From: Nocardia cyriacigeorgica NBRC 100375
Lineage (GTDB): Bacteria; Actinomycetota; Actinomycetes; Mycobacteriales; Mycobacteriaceae
Assembly (NCBI RefSeq): GCF_000308555.1
Contig: NZ_BAFY01000129.1
Span: 1-64,000, forward strand
DNA: 64,000 nucleotides
Direction: 5' to 3'
Shown in pieces: positions 44,517 to 53,630 of the stretch (positions are counted from its first letter, which is position 1; each line of letters starts with the position of its first letter). The position numbers and the translations under genes were made by a program. Below the pieces are notes generated by a model. It ran no database searches, was not told the DNA's origin, and saw nothing but the letters and a program-made list of their open reading frames with translations.

Positions 44517-45596
44517 ATGATCTCCACAGCGGTGTGGGGCACCGGCAACGTCGGCCGCGCGGCTATCCGTGCCGTCGCGGCGCATCCCGGGCTGGAACTC
44601 ACCGACGTCATCGTGCACAACCCGGCCAAGGCCGGCCGGGACGCGGGTGAACTCGCCGGCCTCGACCACGAACTCGGCGTCGCCGCCACCACCGATGTCG
44701 CCGCGGTGCTGGCCGCCCGCCCACGGGCAGTGGTGTACGCCGCCTCCGGCGACATCCGCCCCGACGACGCCCTGGCCGATATCGTCGCCGCCATCGCCGC
44801 GGGCGCGGTGGTCGTGACCCCCGCGCTCTACGCCTTCTACGACGCCCGCAACGCACCCGCCGACCAGCGCGAGAAGGTCCTGGCCGCGATCGAGTCCGGC
44901 GGTGGGTCGCTGTTCGTCTCCGGGGTCGATCCGGGATGGGGCAATGATGTGCTGCCGCTGCTGATGAGCGGGCTCGGCACCGTCATCGATGGCATCCGCT
45001 GCCAGGAGATCTTCGACTACTCCAGCTACGACCAGCCCGATTCGGTGCGATATCTGGTGGGTATGGGTCAGCCGATGGGCTACGCGCCGCCGATGGTGGC
45101 TCCCGGCGTGCCGACGATGGTGTGGGGCGGCCAGATTCGGCTCATGGCCCGCGCACTGGGGGTCGAACTCGACGAGATCCGCGAAACCCTCGACCGCCGG
45201 GAATTGGAGAGCGCGGTCGGCACGGCGTCGATGGGGGAGTTCGCGGCGGGCACCCAGGGCGCCGTGCGGTTCGAGGTGCAGGGCATTGTCGCGGGGCAGC
45301 CCTCGATCGTCATCGAACACATCACCCGCATCCACCCGAGCTGCGCACCGGACTGGCCGGTCCCGCCGAACGGCTCCGGCGCGCACCGGGTGATCGTGGA
45401 AGGCCGTCCGCGCCTCGAAGTCACCATCGAGGCCACCGACGAGGACGGCAACTACGCCGCGGGCGGCAATGCCACCGCGGTCGGCCGGCTCGTCGCCGCG
45501 ATCGACTGGCTCACCGAGGCCGGGCCGGGACTCTATGACGCGCTCGATGTCCCGCTGCGACCGGCGGTGGGCAGGGTGGGAAGGAACCGAGCATGA
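44517..45596 (+). CDS. Dihydrodipicolinate reductase-like / NAD(P)-dependent amine dehydrogenase-like protein
   Basis: A 359-residue oxidoreductase with an N-terminal Rossmann motif (VWGTGNVGRAAIRAV) and the segment VYAASGDIRPDDALADIVAA, followed by VSGVDPGWGNDVLPLL. This is the group often labelled dihydrodipicolinate reductase-like or 2,4-diaminopentanoate dehydrogenase-like. Its substrate is unknown; it is not the lysine-pathway DapB. The stop overlaps the next start (ATGA), forming a two-gene operon. Confidence 0.75.
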   Translation: MISTAVWGTGNVGRAAIRAVAAHPGLELTDVIVHNPAKAGRDAGELAGLDHELGVAATTDVAAVLAARPRAVVYAASGDIRPDDALADIVAAIAAGAVVVTPALYAFYDARNAPADQREKVLAAIESGGGSLFVSGVDPGWGNDVLPLLMSGLGTVIDGIRCQEIFDYSSYDQPDSVRYLVGMGQPMGYAPPMVAPGVPTMVWGGQIRLMARALGVELDEIRETLDRRELESAVGTASMGEFAAGTQGAVRFEVQGIVAGQPSIVIEHITRIHPSCAPDWPVPPNGSGAHRVIVEGRPRLEVTIEATDEDGNYAAGGNATAVGRLVAAIDWLTEAGPGLYDALDVPLRPAVGRVGRNRA

Positions 45597-46090
45597 GGAT
45601 CGACATTCCGGAGGGCAAGGACCCGATCGGCTACGTCTGGGGCGAGATGGTGCCCGGAATCGGCGTCGCCGCGTCGAATTTCTCGCTCGCGGTGTACTCC
45701 CACTCCACGCTCGCGCTGGCCGAATTCGAAGCCGCGCGCCTGCGCATCGCCCAGATCAACGGTTGCCTGTTCTGCCTGGACTGGCGCACCGAACGCGACG
45801 GCGAGAAGGTCGATCCCGGCTTCCTCGACGCCGTCGCCGACTGGCGCACCACCGACGCCTTCGACGAGCGCACGCGTCTGGCCGCTGAATACGCCGAGCG
45901 CTACGCCCTCGACCACCACAACCTCGACGACGAGTTCTGGGCCAGGATGTCGGCCTGCTACAGCCAGACCGAGATCGTCGAGCTGAGCATGAGCATCGGA
46001 TCCTGGCTCGCCTTCGGCCGCCTCAATCATGTCCTCGGACTCGACGCGGTGTGTGTGCTCCCGGGCCACTCCGGCACCGCCACACCATGA
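45593..46090 (+). CDS. Carboxymuconolactone decarboxylase-like (AhpD-fold) protein
   Basis: A 165-residue AhpD-fold protein. Residues around INGCLFCLDWR hold a CxxC pair, as in AhpD-like proteins, and an acidic residue and Trp follow. It may be a peroxidase/reductase partner or a decarboxylase; the sequence does not decide. Its ATG overlaps the upstream dehydrogenase stop by 4 nt, so both probably act on the same compound. Confidence 0.75.
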   Translation: MRIDIPEGKDPIGYVWGEMVPGIGVAASNFSLAVYSHSTLALAEFEAARLRIAQINGCLFCLDWRTERDGEKVDPGFLDAVADWRTTDAFDERTRLAAEYAERYALDHHNLDDEFWARMSACYSQTEIVELSMSIGSWLAFGRLNHVLGLDAVCVLPGHSGTATP

Positions 46091-46315
46091 TGCGCTGAGG
46101 TTTGCTCGCAGTACGCGCGGGGTAACGATGGAGTCGGCCCCGCGTCCGGGACGGCTCAACCGGCGCCATGGGCCGCAATGTGCTGGATGAGCTGCGCAGA
46201 TCAGGCCGACAGAGGTGTTATGCGTCACGGCGTGACCGATACGCTGTACGGTTGCTGCGGGAAGAGAACTACCGCCCACCAGCGGTCGTTCGCGATCTGA
46301 AAGGACTCCGATTCA

Positions 46316-48052
46316 ATGTCGATCGGCGCCGACAGAAATTCCCGGGACACCGAAGCGACGGTGCACCGGGTTGCTGGCAGATCACCGGCGAAACCAGGAC
46401 TCGACCGTCTCGTCTTCGGCGTCACGGCGATCGGGTCCCTGGCGTTCGTGGCATGGGGCATCATCGACCGGACCAGCTTGGCCACCGCGGCGGGAAACGC
46501 GCAGACCTGGGTGATCAGCAACACCGGTTGGTTGTTCGTGCTGATCGCGACCGTCTTCGTGGTGTATGTGATCTGGCTGGCCGCAAGCAGATACGGCAAG
46601 ATCCCGCTCGGCGCCGACGGCGAGAAACCCGAATTCCGCACCGTCTCCTGGATCGCGATGATGTTCAGCGCCGGAATGGGCATCGGATTGATGTTCTGGG
46701 GCGTGGCCGAACCGCTATCGCATTTCGTGAGCCCGCCACCGGGCACGGCCGAACCGGGTAGCCCCGAGGCCGCCGAGATCGCCATGGCGACCACCCTGTT
46801 CCACTGGACACTGCACCCGTGGGCGATTTACGCGGTCGCCGGACTTGCTATCGCCTACAGCACCTTCCGCCGGGGTCGCTCGCAGTTGATCTCCTCGGTG
46901 TTCCGCCCGATTCTCGGCCGCCGAGCCGACGGCATCGGCGGCCAGGCGATCAACATGATGGCCATCTTCGCGACCCTGTTCGGGTCGGCGGCGTCGCTGG
47001 GTCTTGGTGCGTTGCAGATCGGGGCCGGTATGGAGTTCAACGGCTGGATCGACGCGATCGGCAAGGTCGGCCTGGTCGCCATCATCTGCGGCTTGACCAT
47101 CGCCTTCATCTTCTCCGCCGTGTCGGGCATCGATCGCGGCATCCAATGGCTGTCCAACATCAATATGGTGCTGGCCCTGGCGGTCGCGGCGTTCGTGTTC
47201 ATCGCCGGGCCCACGCTGGTGATGCTCAACTTCCTGCCGGCCGCCATCGGCGACTACATCGCCATGCTGCCGACGATGGCCTCGCGCACCGGGGTCGCCG
47301 GCGGCGAGGCGATGGAGACCTGGCTGTCGAGCTGGACCATCTTCTACTGGGCCTGGTGGATTTCCTGGACCCCGTTCGTCGGCATGTTCATCGCGCGAAT
47401 CAGCCGCGGCCGCACCATCCGTCAGTTCGTCACCGGTGTGCTGCTGGTGCCGAGCGTAGTCAGCCTGATCTGGTTCGTCATCTTCGGCGGCGCGGGCATC
47501 CAGCAGCAGAGCCAGACCAACGACCTGACCGAGGCCGACGGTTCGGTGAACGAGAACTTCGCGCTGTTCCATCTGCTCGATCACTATCCGCTGGCCTCGT
47601 TCACCGCAGGCTTGGTGATGGTGCTGGTGGCGATCTTCTTCGTCTCCGGCGCCGACGCGGCCTCCATCGTGATGGGCACGCTGTCGGAGAAGGGCAGCAT
47701 CGAACCCTCACGGCCCACGGTGATCTTCTGGGGCTCGGCCACCGGCGCGGTGGCGGCGATCATGCTCGTCATCGCCGATCCCGCGAATCTGGGCGGTGCG
47801 CTGACCGGACTGCAAGCGCTCACCACGGTGGTGTCGCTGCCGTTCATGGTGGTGATGGGCTTCATGTGTGTGTCGCTGTACCGTGATCTGCGCGCCGACC
47901 CGATCATCCAGCGCGAGGATCTCGGTGTGCAGCTGGTGGTCGACGCGGTCGTGCAGGGCACCGAACGCCACGACGGCGAATTCGAGTTGGTGACCGAGGC
48001 CGTGGTGGTGGACGAACCCGACGATTCACCGGAAGACCGCACGGCCAGCTGA
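46316..48052 (+). CDS. BCCT-family osmolyte transporter (BetP-like)
   Basis: A 578-residue secondary transporter with about twelve membrane helices. The betaine/carnitine/choline family signature is clear: FSAGMGIGLMFWGVAEP in helix 3, where GMGIG is the sodium-coupled betaine-type motif, and WTIFYWAWWISWTPFVGMFI with ARISRGRTIR for helix 8 and its loop. A charged C-terminal tail of about 50 residues (many Asp/Glu) may act in osmosensing. It could import glycine betaine or ectoine and thereby complement ectABCD. Confidence 0.88.
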   Translation: MSIGADRNSRDTEATVHRVAGRSPAKPGLDRLVFGVTAIGSLAFVAWGIIDRTSLATAAGNAQTWVISNTGWLFVLIATVFVVYVIWLAASRYGKIPLGADGEKPEFRTVSWIAMMFSAGMGIGLMFWGVAEPLSHFVSPPPGTAEPGSPEAAEIAMATTLFHWTLHPWAIYAVAGLAIAYSTFRRGRSQLISSVFRPILGRRADGIGGQAINMMAIFATLFGSAASLGLGALQIGAGMEFNGWIDAIGKVGLVAIICGLTIAFIFSAVSGIDRGIQWLSNINMVLALAVAAFVFIAGPTLVMLNFLPAAIGDYIAMLPTMASRTGVAGGEAMETWLSSWTIFYWAWWISWTPFVGMFIARISRGRTIRQFVTGVLLVPSVVSLIWFVIFGGAGIQQQSQTNDLTEADGSVNENFALFHLLDHYPLASFTAGLVMVLVAIFFVSGADAASIVMGTLSEKGSIEPSRPTVIFWGSATGAVAAIMLVIADPANLGGALTGLQALTTVVSLPFMVVMGFMCVSLYRDLRADPIIQREDLGVQLVVDAVVQGTERHDGEFELVTEAVVVDEPDDSPEDRTAS

Positions 48053-48082
48053 CCTTCGCGTTCCCCGCGGCCCGGCGACGCC

Positions 48083-50065
48083 TCATGCGTGGCCGGGGCG
48101 CAACGCGTCACGCCAGGCGCGGTCGGCGAGCAGCCGCATCCCGTTCAGCCCGACGATCACCGTCGACCCCTCATGGCCGGCGACGCCCAGCGGCAGCGGC
48201 AGCGTGCCGACCAGATCCCAGGTGACCAGCGCCACGATGAAGGTGGCGGCGATGGTCAGATTCGCCACCACGATGCGCCGCGCCCGCCGCGACAGCGTGA
48301 CGACCGCGGCGACGGTACCGAGGTCGTCGCCGACGACGACGGCGTCGGCGGCATCGACCGCCAGATCGGACCCGGTGCGGCCCATGGCGATACCGACGTG
48401 CGCGGCCGCCAGCGCCGGCGCGTCGTTGACGCCGTCACCGACCACGGCCACACGGCGACCGGCCCCGACGAGCTCGCGCACCGCCGCCACCTTGTCCTCC
48501 GGCAGGACGCCGGCCCGGACATCGACGATCCCGAGCGAACCGGCCAGCGCGTCCGCGGCACGCGGGTTGTCGCCGGTGAGCAAGACCGGCCGGTGCCCGG
48601 TGAGGGCAGTCAGATCGGTGACGGCGCGGGCCGCGGCCGGGCGCGGGCGGTCGGTCACCGCGAGCACACCGGCCGGGCGGCCGTCGACGGTGACGACCAC
48701 GGCGGTCGCGCCGGTCGATTCCCACTCGGCGACACAGGATTCGGCGTTCATCGCGGCGCTGTCGGTCTCGGTGGACGCCGGCAGCAGGTCGCCGGGGCGG
48801 CCGACCTCGACCACGCGGCCCTCGACAGTGGCGCGCACTCCGCGGCCCGGCCGCGAGTCGAATGCGGTGACCGCAGGGCGCGGCAGCCCGCGGTCGCTGG
48901 CGGCGGTGACGATGGCGGCGGCGAGGGGATGTTCGCTGTCACGTTCGGCGGCGGCCGCCAGCGCGAGCATCGCGTCGGCGTCGAGCTCGCCGGTGACGGC
49001 CCGGATCGCGCTGACCTGCGGACGGCCCTCGGTCAGGGTGCCGGTCTTGTCGAAGGCGACGGTGTCCACCGTCCCGAGCCGCTCCATCACCACCGCCGAT
49101 TTCACCAGTACGCCATGACGGCTCGCCGTGGCCATGGCGGCCAGCAGTGGCGGCATGGTCGCCAGCACGATCGCACAGGGAGAGGCCACGATCATGAACG
49201 TCATCGCCCGCAGCAGCGCGGGCTGGAGTGCCGAGCCCGCGGCCAGCGGTATGAACAGCACGGCGAGCGTGGCGATCACGACACCGGTGGAGTACCACTG
49301 CTCGACCCGTTCGATGAACAGCTGGGTGCCTGCCTTGGATTCGGATGCCTCGCGCACCATCGCCGCGATCCGCGCGATCACCGTATCGGCCGCCGCGCGC
49401 CGCACCCGCACCCGCAGTGTGCCTGTGCCGTTGATGGCGCCGGCGAAGACCTCGTCTCCCGGCCCGGCCGGTACCGGCAGCGGTTCGCCGGTGATCGAGG
49501 CCTGATCGACCTCGCTGCGCCCGGATTCGACGACACCGTCGCCGCCGATCCGCTCACCGGGCCGCACCAGGATCAGCTGCCCGGGCATGAGAGTGTGCGC
49601 GTCGACGACTCGTTCGTCTCCGCCGTCGAGGAGTGTGGCGCGGTCGGGCGCGAGATCGAGCAGCCCGCGCACCGCTTCGGCCGTGCGGTGGGTCAGCACC
49701 GCCTCCAGGGCACCCGACGTCGCGAAGATCACGATCAGTAGTCCGCCGTCGACGATCTGCCCGATCGCGGCCGCACCGAGCGCCGCGACGATCATCAGCA
49801 GATCCACGTCGAGGGTCCGGTCGCGCAGTGCGCGCAGGCCTTCCAGCGCCGGCTCCCATCCGCCGGTCGCATAACAGCACGCGAGCAGCGACCACACCAG
49901 CCAGTCGGGTGCACCGGCCCAGTGCGCCGCGAGGCCCGTGACGAACAGTGCGGTGGCCGCCACCGCCCAGCGCACCTCGGACAGGGTCCAGGCGGTCCGG
50001 CGGTCCGCGCGCCGGGGCGCGGACTGTGCGGCGTTCGGCCGATCCAGCAAGGGGGAGGAAGTCAT
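48083..50065 (-). CDS. ctpJ: P1B-4-type metal-exporting ATPase (CtpJ-like)
   Basis: A 660-residue P-type ATPase. The transmembrane metal motif is SPCAIVLAT, and the last helix has HEGSTVIVGLNGMRLL; SPC together with HEGxT marks the P1B-4 group that exports Co2+ and related ions. Actuator loop SITGEP, phosphorylation site DKTGTLTEG and GDGVNDAPAL are intact, and there is no N-terminal metal-binding domain. It is divergent from an nmtR orthologue, as in the M. tuberculosis nmtR-ctpJ pair. ATG 50065 was chosen over the frame start at 50143, which would overlap the operator. Confidence 0.88.
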   Translation of the reverse strand: MTSSPLLDRPNAAQSAPRRADRRTAWTLSEVRWAVAATALFVTGLAAHWAGAPDWLVWSLLACCYATGGWEPALEGLRALRDRTLDVDLLMIVAALGAAAIGQIVDGGLLIVIFATSGALEAVLTHRTAEAVRGLLDLAPDRATLLDGGDERVVDAHTLMPGQLILVRPGERIGGDGVVESGRSEVDQASITGEPLPVPAGPGDEVFAGAINGTGTLRVRVRRAAADTVIARIAAMVREASESKAGTQLFIERVEQWYSTGVVIATLAVLFIPLAAGSALQPALLRAMTFMIVASPCAIVLATMPPLLAAMATASRHGVLVKSAVVMERLGTVDTVAFDKTGTLTEGRPQVSAIRAVTGELDADAMLALAAAAERDSEHPLAAAIVTAASDRGLPRPAVTAFDSRPGRGVRATVEGRVVEVGRPGDLLPASTETDSAAMNAESCVAEWESTGATAVVVTVDGRPAGVLAVTDRPRPAAARAVTDLTALTGHRPVLLTGDNPRAADALAGSLGIVDVRAGVLPEDKVAAVRELVGAGRRVAVVGDGVNDAPALAAAHVGIAMGRTGSDLAVDAADAVVVGDDLGTVAAVVTLSRRARRIVVANLTIAATFIVALVTWDLVGTLPLPLGVAGHEGSTVIVGLNGMRLLADRAWRDALRPGHA

Positions 50066-50118
50066 CTCCGGAGTGCTCCGTTCGAGATCGGCGCGGCATA
50101 GGACTACAGGAATACATG

Positions 50119-50134
50119 TACATGTCTTCATGTA
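50119..50134. promoter_or_regulatory. NmtR operator candidate
   Basis: TACATG-TCTT-CATGTA is a perfect 6-4-6 inverted repeat, immediately preceded by a second TACATG (50113-50118), in the AT-rich gap between ctpJ and nmtR. It lies 24 nt before the nmtR start. ArsR/SmtB proteins bind such sites and release on metal binding. Confidence 0.7.
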
Positions 50135-50157
50135 ATCCCGCAAGGTACAGTGATCTC

Positions 50158-50514
50158 GTGGGACACGGAGTCGAGGGCAGAACTACGCCGCCCGCCCAGT
50201 TGGATGCCGATTCGGCGGCCACGGTGGCAGCGACTCTGCAAGCCCTGGCCACGCCGAGCCGGCTACGGATCCTGACCAGGCTGCGGCACGGCCCGTGCTC
50301 GGTGGGGGATCTGGTGGAAGCCGTCGAGATGGAGCAATCCGCGGTCTCCCATCAGCTGCGGCTGTTGCGTGCCATGGGGTTGGTCACCGGATCACGGCAG
50401 GGCAGAAGCGTCATCTACCGGCTCTACGACAGCCATGTGGCGATGCTGCTGGACGAGGCGGTCTATCACATCGAGCATCTCGGGCTCGGAATCGCCGACG
50501 ACGAAACGGCCTGA
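50158..50514 (+). CDS. nmtR: Ni/Co-sensing ArsR-family repressor NmtR
   Basis: A 118-residue ArsR/SmtB repressor. The N-terminal Gly-His-Gly (MGHGVEGR) is the same as in M. tuberculosis NmtR, where the N-terminus contributes metal ligands. The DNA helix is MEQSAVSHQLRLLR. The alpha-5 ligands Asp91, His93, His104 and His107 are all present at identical positions. Position 109 is Gly and 116 is Glu, where the M. tuberculosis protein has His in the C-terminal tail. It would repress ctpJ until Ni2+ or Co2+ binds. The GTG start at 50158 fits the conserved beginning. Confidence 0.92.
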   Translation: MGHGVEGRTTPPAQLDADSAATVAATLQALATPSRLRILTRLRHGPCSVGDLVEAVEMEQSAVSHQLRLLRAMGLVTGSRQGRSVIYRLYDSHVAMLLDEAVYHIEHLGLGIADDETA

Positions 50515-50571
50515 CCGGGCTGATCGCTGATATCGGTTGCGGCGAAGTCGAATCGGCGTGCAGCCGTCGCT

Positions 50572-50606
50572 CGTGGTGGCGGAACCGCGCAAGCCCCGCC
50601 ACCACG
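50572..50606. terminator. Bidirectional 11-bp hairpin between nmtR and terD
   Basis: CGTGGTGGCGG (50572-50582) and CCGCCACCACG (50596-50606) pair perfectly around a 13-nt loop. It lies just before the TerD-family stop, in the gap between convergent genes. Confidence 0.6.
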
Positions 50607-50612
50607 CGTGGA

Positions 50613-51194
50613 TCACTGAATGGCGAAGCGCAGCAGCGCCTGCTTATCGCCCTGCTTGATCTTGCCCTTGCGGTTGAGCACCTCGAGCTGCCAGCTCGCA
50701 CCGGACCGGAAGGCCCGCGCCACCGCGTTGGCGTTGTCGGCACCCAGCAGCGACGGCCAGATATCGGCCACCTGCTGGGTGTCGCCGCCGGTGGCGTCGT
50801 AGACCTTGAACGAAATATTGTTCGCCTTCTCGAACGACGAGCCCTTCTTGAAGGCCGCCGCCACGAACACGATCGAGTCGATGCCGCCGGGCACGTCGGC
50901 GAAGGTGACCTGCACGGTCTCGTCGTCACCGGACGCAGCGCCGGTCTGCTCGTCTCCGCTGTGCAGGACCGCGCCGTTGCCGAGCGGGTCGAGCGAATCC
51001 AGGCCGGCGAACCGCACCGGCTCGGCCCCCTGCATGAGAATCGCGATCAGGTCCAGGTCGACGCCGCGCTTGCGGCGAGCCCAGCCGAGCGCGCCGCCGC
51101 TGGCACCCGCCGACGGGTCCCAGCTCACCCCGACACTCAGTTTGGTGATGCCGCTCAGATCCGCGGCACCGTCTTCTTTCTTGAGCGTTATCAT
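50613..51194 (-). CDS. TerD-family protein
   Basis: A 193-residue TerD-type protein. TerD features include LSVGVSWDPSAG, VDLDLIAILM, FAGLDSLDPLGNGAVLHSGDE, ADVPGGIDSIVFVAAAF and FKVYDATGGDT, with the Asp residues that bind two Ca2+ in TerD structures. These proteins belong to the tellurite/stress-response network and are cytoplasmic. It starts at ATG 51194. A second TerD domain, fused to AIM24, closes the window. Confidence 0.85.
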   Translation of the reverse strand: MITLKKEDGAADLSGITKLSVGVSWDPSAGASGGALGWARRKRGVDLDLIAILMQGAEPVRFAGLDSLDPLGNGAVLHSGDEQTGAASGDDETVQVTFADVPGGIDSIVFVAAAFKKGSSFEKANNISFKVYDATGGDTQQVADIWPSLLGADNANAVARAFRSGASWQLEVLNRKGKIKQGDKQALLRFAIQ

Positions 51195-51280
51195 GGACCT
51201 CAGCGTACCCACGAACGAGTCCGCGGGCAGGGCAGCGGATTACACGGCCATGGCCGCGGAATCCGCTGCGCGCGGGCGAC

Positions 51281-52120
51281 TCAGCGCTTGCGGCCGACTC
51301 CGCCGAGCATCACTCGCTCCTCCGGGAACGGTTCGCGGATCGGCGGGCCCATCGGCCACCACTGCTCGAGTTCGACCAGGCCCGGCTCGACCATCTCGAG
51401 ATCGTGGAAGTAGGCGGCGATCTCCTCCTTGGTGCGGTACCAGCCCGAACCGAGTCCCATCTCGGTGAACTGACGCTGCAGGCGCACGGCGAGCTCGGCG
51501 AGCTCGGAACCGTCGTTCGGATTCCAGAAATGCGTGATGGCGACGTAGGAACCCGAAGGCAGCGCATCGATGTACTGGCGCATGATGCCGACGGGATCGA
51601 GATCGTCGTCGACGTGATGCAGGATGCCGCACAGGATGAGACCGAGCGGACGCTCGAGATCGAGGTGCCGGGTGACCTCATCGTCCGCGAGCAACGTATC
51701 GGGCTGGGTCAGATCCGCCGGAACGAAATGGGTGTATTCGTTCTGTTCGAGCAGCACCCGCCCGTGTGCGTTGCACACCGGATCGTTGTCGACGTAGACG
51801 ACGGTCGCCTCGGGGTTCTGGCTCTGGGCGATCTCGTGGGTATTGCCGACGGTGGGCAGACCCGCACCGATGTCGAGGAATTGGTCGATGCCGACGGTGC
51901 CGGCGAGATACCGCGTGACCCGATGCAGCCAGCGCCGGTTCATCTTCGACACGTCGCGCTGGCGGGGCGCGGCTTGCAGGATCATATCGAACGCGGCGCG
52001 GTCGACGTCGTAGTTGTCTTTGCCACCCAGGCTCACGTCGTAGACGCGGGCGATGCTCGCTCGGGTGGTGTCCACGCCGACCGGAGCGCGAACACCGGTC
52101 TGGGGAGCGGGTTGGGACAT
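51281..52120 (-). CDS. SAV2177-family (DUF574) SAM-dependent methyltransferase, copy 1
   Basis: A 279-residue member of the actinobacterial SAV2177/DUF574 family. The hallmark is DTTRASIARVYDVSLGGKDN at the start, then DIGAGLPTVGNTHEIAQ and VVYVDNDPVCNAHG for SAM binding, ILCGILHHVDDD and VAITHFWNPND. AGAGG precedes the ATG. Substrates are unknown; families like this expand greatly in Streptomyces and Nocardia. A second copy lies at 52797-53630. Confidence 0.88.
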   Translation of the reverse strand: MSQPAPQTGVRAPVGVDTTRASIARVYDVSLGGKDNYDVDRAAFDMILQAAPRQRDVSKMNRRWLHRVTRYLAGTVGIDQFLDIGAGLPTVGNTHEIAQSQNPEATVVYVDNDPVCNAHGRVLLEQNEYTHFVPADLTQPDTLLADDEVTRHLDLERPLGLILCGILHHVDDDLDPVGIMRQYIDALPSGSYVAITHFWNPNDGSELAELAVRLQRQFTEMGLGSGWYRTKEEIAAYFHDLEMVEPGLVELEQWWPMGPPIREPFPEERVMLGGVGRKR

Positions 52121-52261
52121 CGAGAACCTCTCTCTGCAATAACTGTGATACGACTCACTCAGCGTAGGGGCCGAGGAGCGTCCCGGCAATGGGTCCGGAT
52201 GCATTCGGGCGGCGTGGGATTCGCCGCCGGGGAATGCTCCCGGAAGGTGCGATGGGGTGGA

Positions 52262-52741
52262 TCAGGCCGAGACCCGGTCGAGCCGCCGGCCGGGCAGCCA
52301 GCCGGCGCCGACGTGGGTGACCCGCCACCAGTCGACGTGCACGAGCAGCGCTTCCACCGGGGTGGCGAAGAACGGCTCGATCATCGGTTCCTTCTGCACC
52401 AGCGCCTGGAACGTCTCGTCCCGGTCGGCCGCATCACGCACCTCGATGGTGCCGAGGCCCTGGGCGAAAGGATCGGTGAATCCGCCGCTGACCACCTTGA
52501 TGCCGACATTCGGGTTGGCGCGCAACGCCTCCAGGGTGCGCCCGCCCGATTCGAGGATCAGCGTGAGCCGGAACGGGTCGTCGTCGAGGTGGGCGAAGAA
52601 GGCGCTCGAGCACCAGTTCACGCCGTCCTTGGACGTCGCGAGATCGATGCTGGTGGTGGCGAGGATGCCGGCGAGCTTGTCCCGGACGTCCTGCTCGGTG
52701 ATCTGTGCGTTCCCGGTGGTGGTGTCGGCGTCCGCTGACAT
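52262..52741 (-). CDS. PNPOx-like split-barrel flavin-binding protein
   Basis: A 159-residue protein with the pyridoxamine-phosphate-oxidase-like split-barrel pattern: LAGILATTSIDLATSKDG, VNWCSSAFFAHLDDD, FRLTLILESGGRTLEAL and VGIKVVSGGF, ending with a strand containing VHVDWWRVTHVG. FMN, F420 or haem binding occurs in this fold. It stands between two SAV2177-type methyltransferases on the same strand. The substrate is unknown. Confidence 0.7.
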   Translation of the reverse strand: MSADADTTTGNAQITEQDVRDKLAGILATTSIDLATSKDGVNWCSSAFFAHLDDDPFRLTLILESGGRTLEALRANPNVGIKVVSGGFTDPFAQGLGTIEVRDAADRDETFQALVQKEPMIEPFFATPVEALLVHVDWWRVTHVGAGWLPGRRLDRVSA

Positions 52742-52796
52742 TGCGGCCTCCTGTAATCGTGTGAATCGAATGCGAACTGTGGAACGGAAGTGCGAG

Positions 52797-53630
52797 TTAC
52801 GGCTTGCGGCCTACGCCACCGATGATCAGGTACTCGTCCGGGACGCGCTCGCGCTCGTCGGGACCCCATGGCCACCAGTCGTCCAGCGGTACCAGTCCCG
52901 GCTCGAGCAGCTCGAGCCCGTCGAAGAACGGCATGAGTTCCTCGCGGGTGCGCCAGCGGCCGGTGCCGAGGCCCTCGTCGTGCAGGGCGCGCTCGGCACG
53001 ACGGGCCAGCTGGTGCAGTTCGGCGTCTTCGTCGCCGGGATCGAAGAAATGGCTGATCATGACGTAGGAGCCGGGCGCGAGCCGCTCGATGTATTCGGCC
53101 ATGATGCCCGCCGGATCGCGATCGTCGTCGACGTGATGCAATGTGCCGCACTGCATCATCAGCAGCGGCTTGCTCAGGTCGAGATACTGGTTCACCGCCG
53201 GATGGCCGAGGACTTCGTCGGGCTTGGTGAGATCGAGATCGAGGAAGTGGGTGTACTCGTTGGCCTCGAGTAGTTCCTTGCCCCGCCGCACGCACACCGG
53301 GTCGTTGTCGACATAGACGACCATGACCTCCGCGCCGAGTTCCTGGGCGATCTCATGGGTGTTCTTCTGCGTCGGCAGCCCGCTGCCCAGATCCAGGATC
53401 TGGGTAATGCCCGCTTGACTTGTCAGGTAGCGCACCACCCGTTCGAGCCAGCGCCGGTTCGCCACGCCGACCGCGTTCTGGTTGGGCACCACGGTGAGTA
53501 GGTGTTCGTATACTTTGCGATCGACCTCGAACCAGTCCGTGCCGCCCAGTCCGTAGTCGTAGACGCGGGCAATGCTCGGCGTGTCAGGGTCGACACGCCG
53601 AGCGAGATCCTCATCTTCCATCGGCATCAT
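52797..53630 (-). CDS. SAV2177-family (DUF574) SAM-dependent methyltransferase, copy 2
   Basis: A 277-residue paralogue of the gene at 51281-52120, with DPDTPSIARVYDYGLGGTDW, DLGSGLPTQKNTHEIAQELG, VVYVDNDPVCVRRG, LHHVDDDRDPAGIMAEYIER and MISHFFDPGDED in the same order. The start cluster ATG-ATG-CCG-ATG at 53630-53619 follows GAGAGGAG; any of the three is possible. Two copies on one strand around a PNPOx-like gene suggest a local duplication with an inserted or retained middle gene. Confidence 0.88.
   Translation of the reverse strand: MMPMEDEDLARRVDPDTPSIARVYDYGLGGTDWFEVDRKVYEHLLTVVPNQNAVGVANRRWLERVVRYLTSQAGITQILDLGSGLPTQKNTHEIAQELGAEVMVVYVDNDPVCVRRGKELLEANEYTHFLDLDLTKPDEVLGHPAVNQYLDLSKPLLMMQCGTLHHVDDDRDPAGIMAEYIERLAPGSYVMISHFFDPGDEDAELHQLARRAERALHDEGLGTGRWRTREELMPFFDGLELLEPGLVPLDDWWPWGPDERERVPDEYLIIGGVGRKP

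Noticed and set aside
46168-46761. 197-codon plus-strand ORF before the BCCT gene
   Set aside because: It overlaps the transporter start for most of its length and is Arg-rich without a plausible ribosome site.
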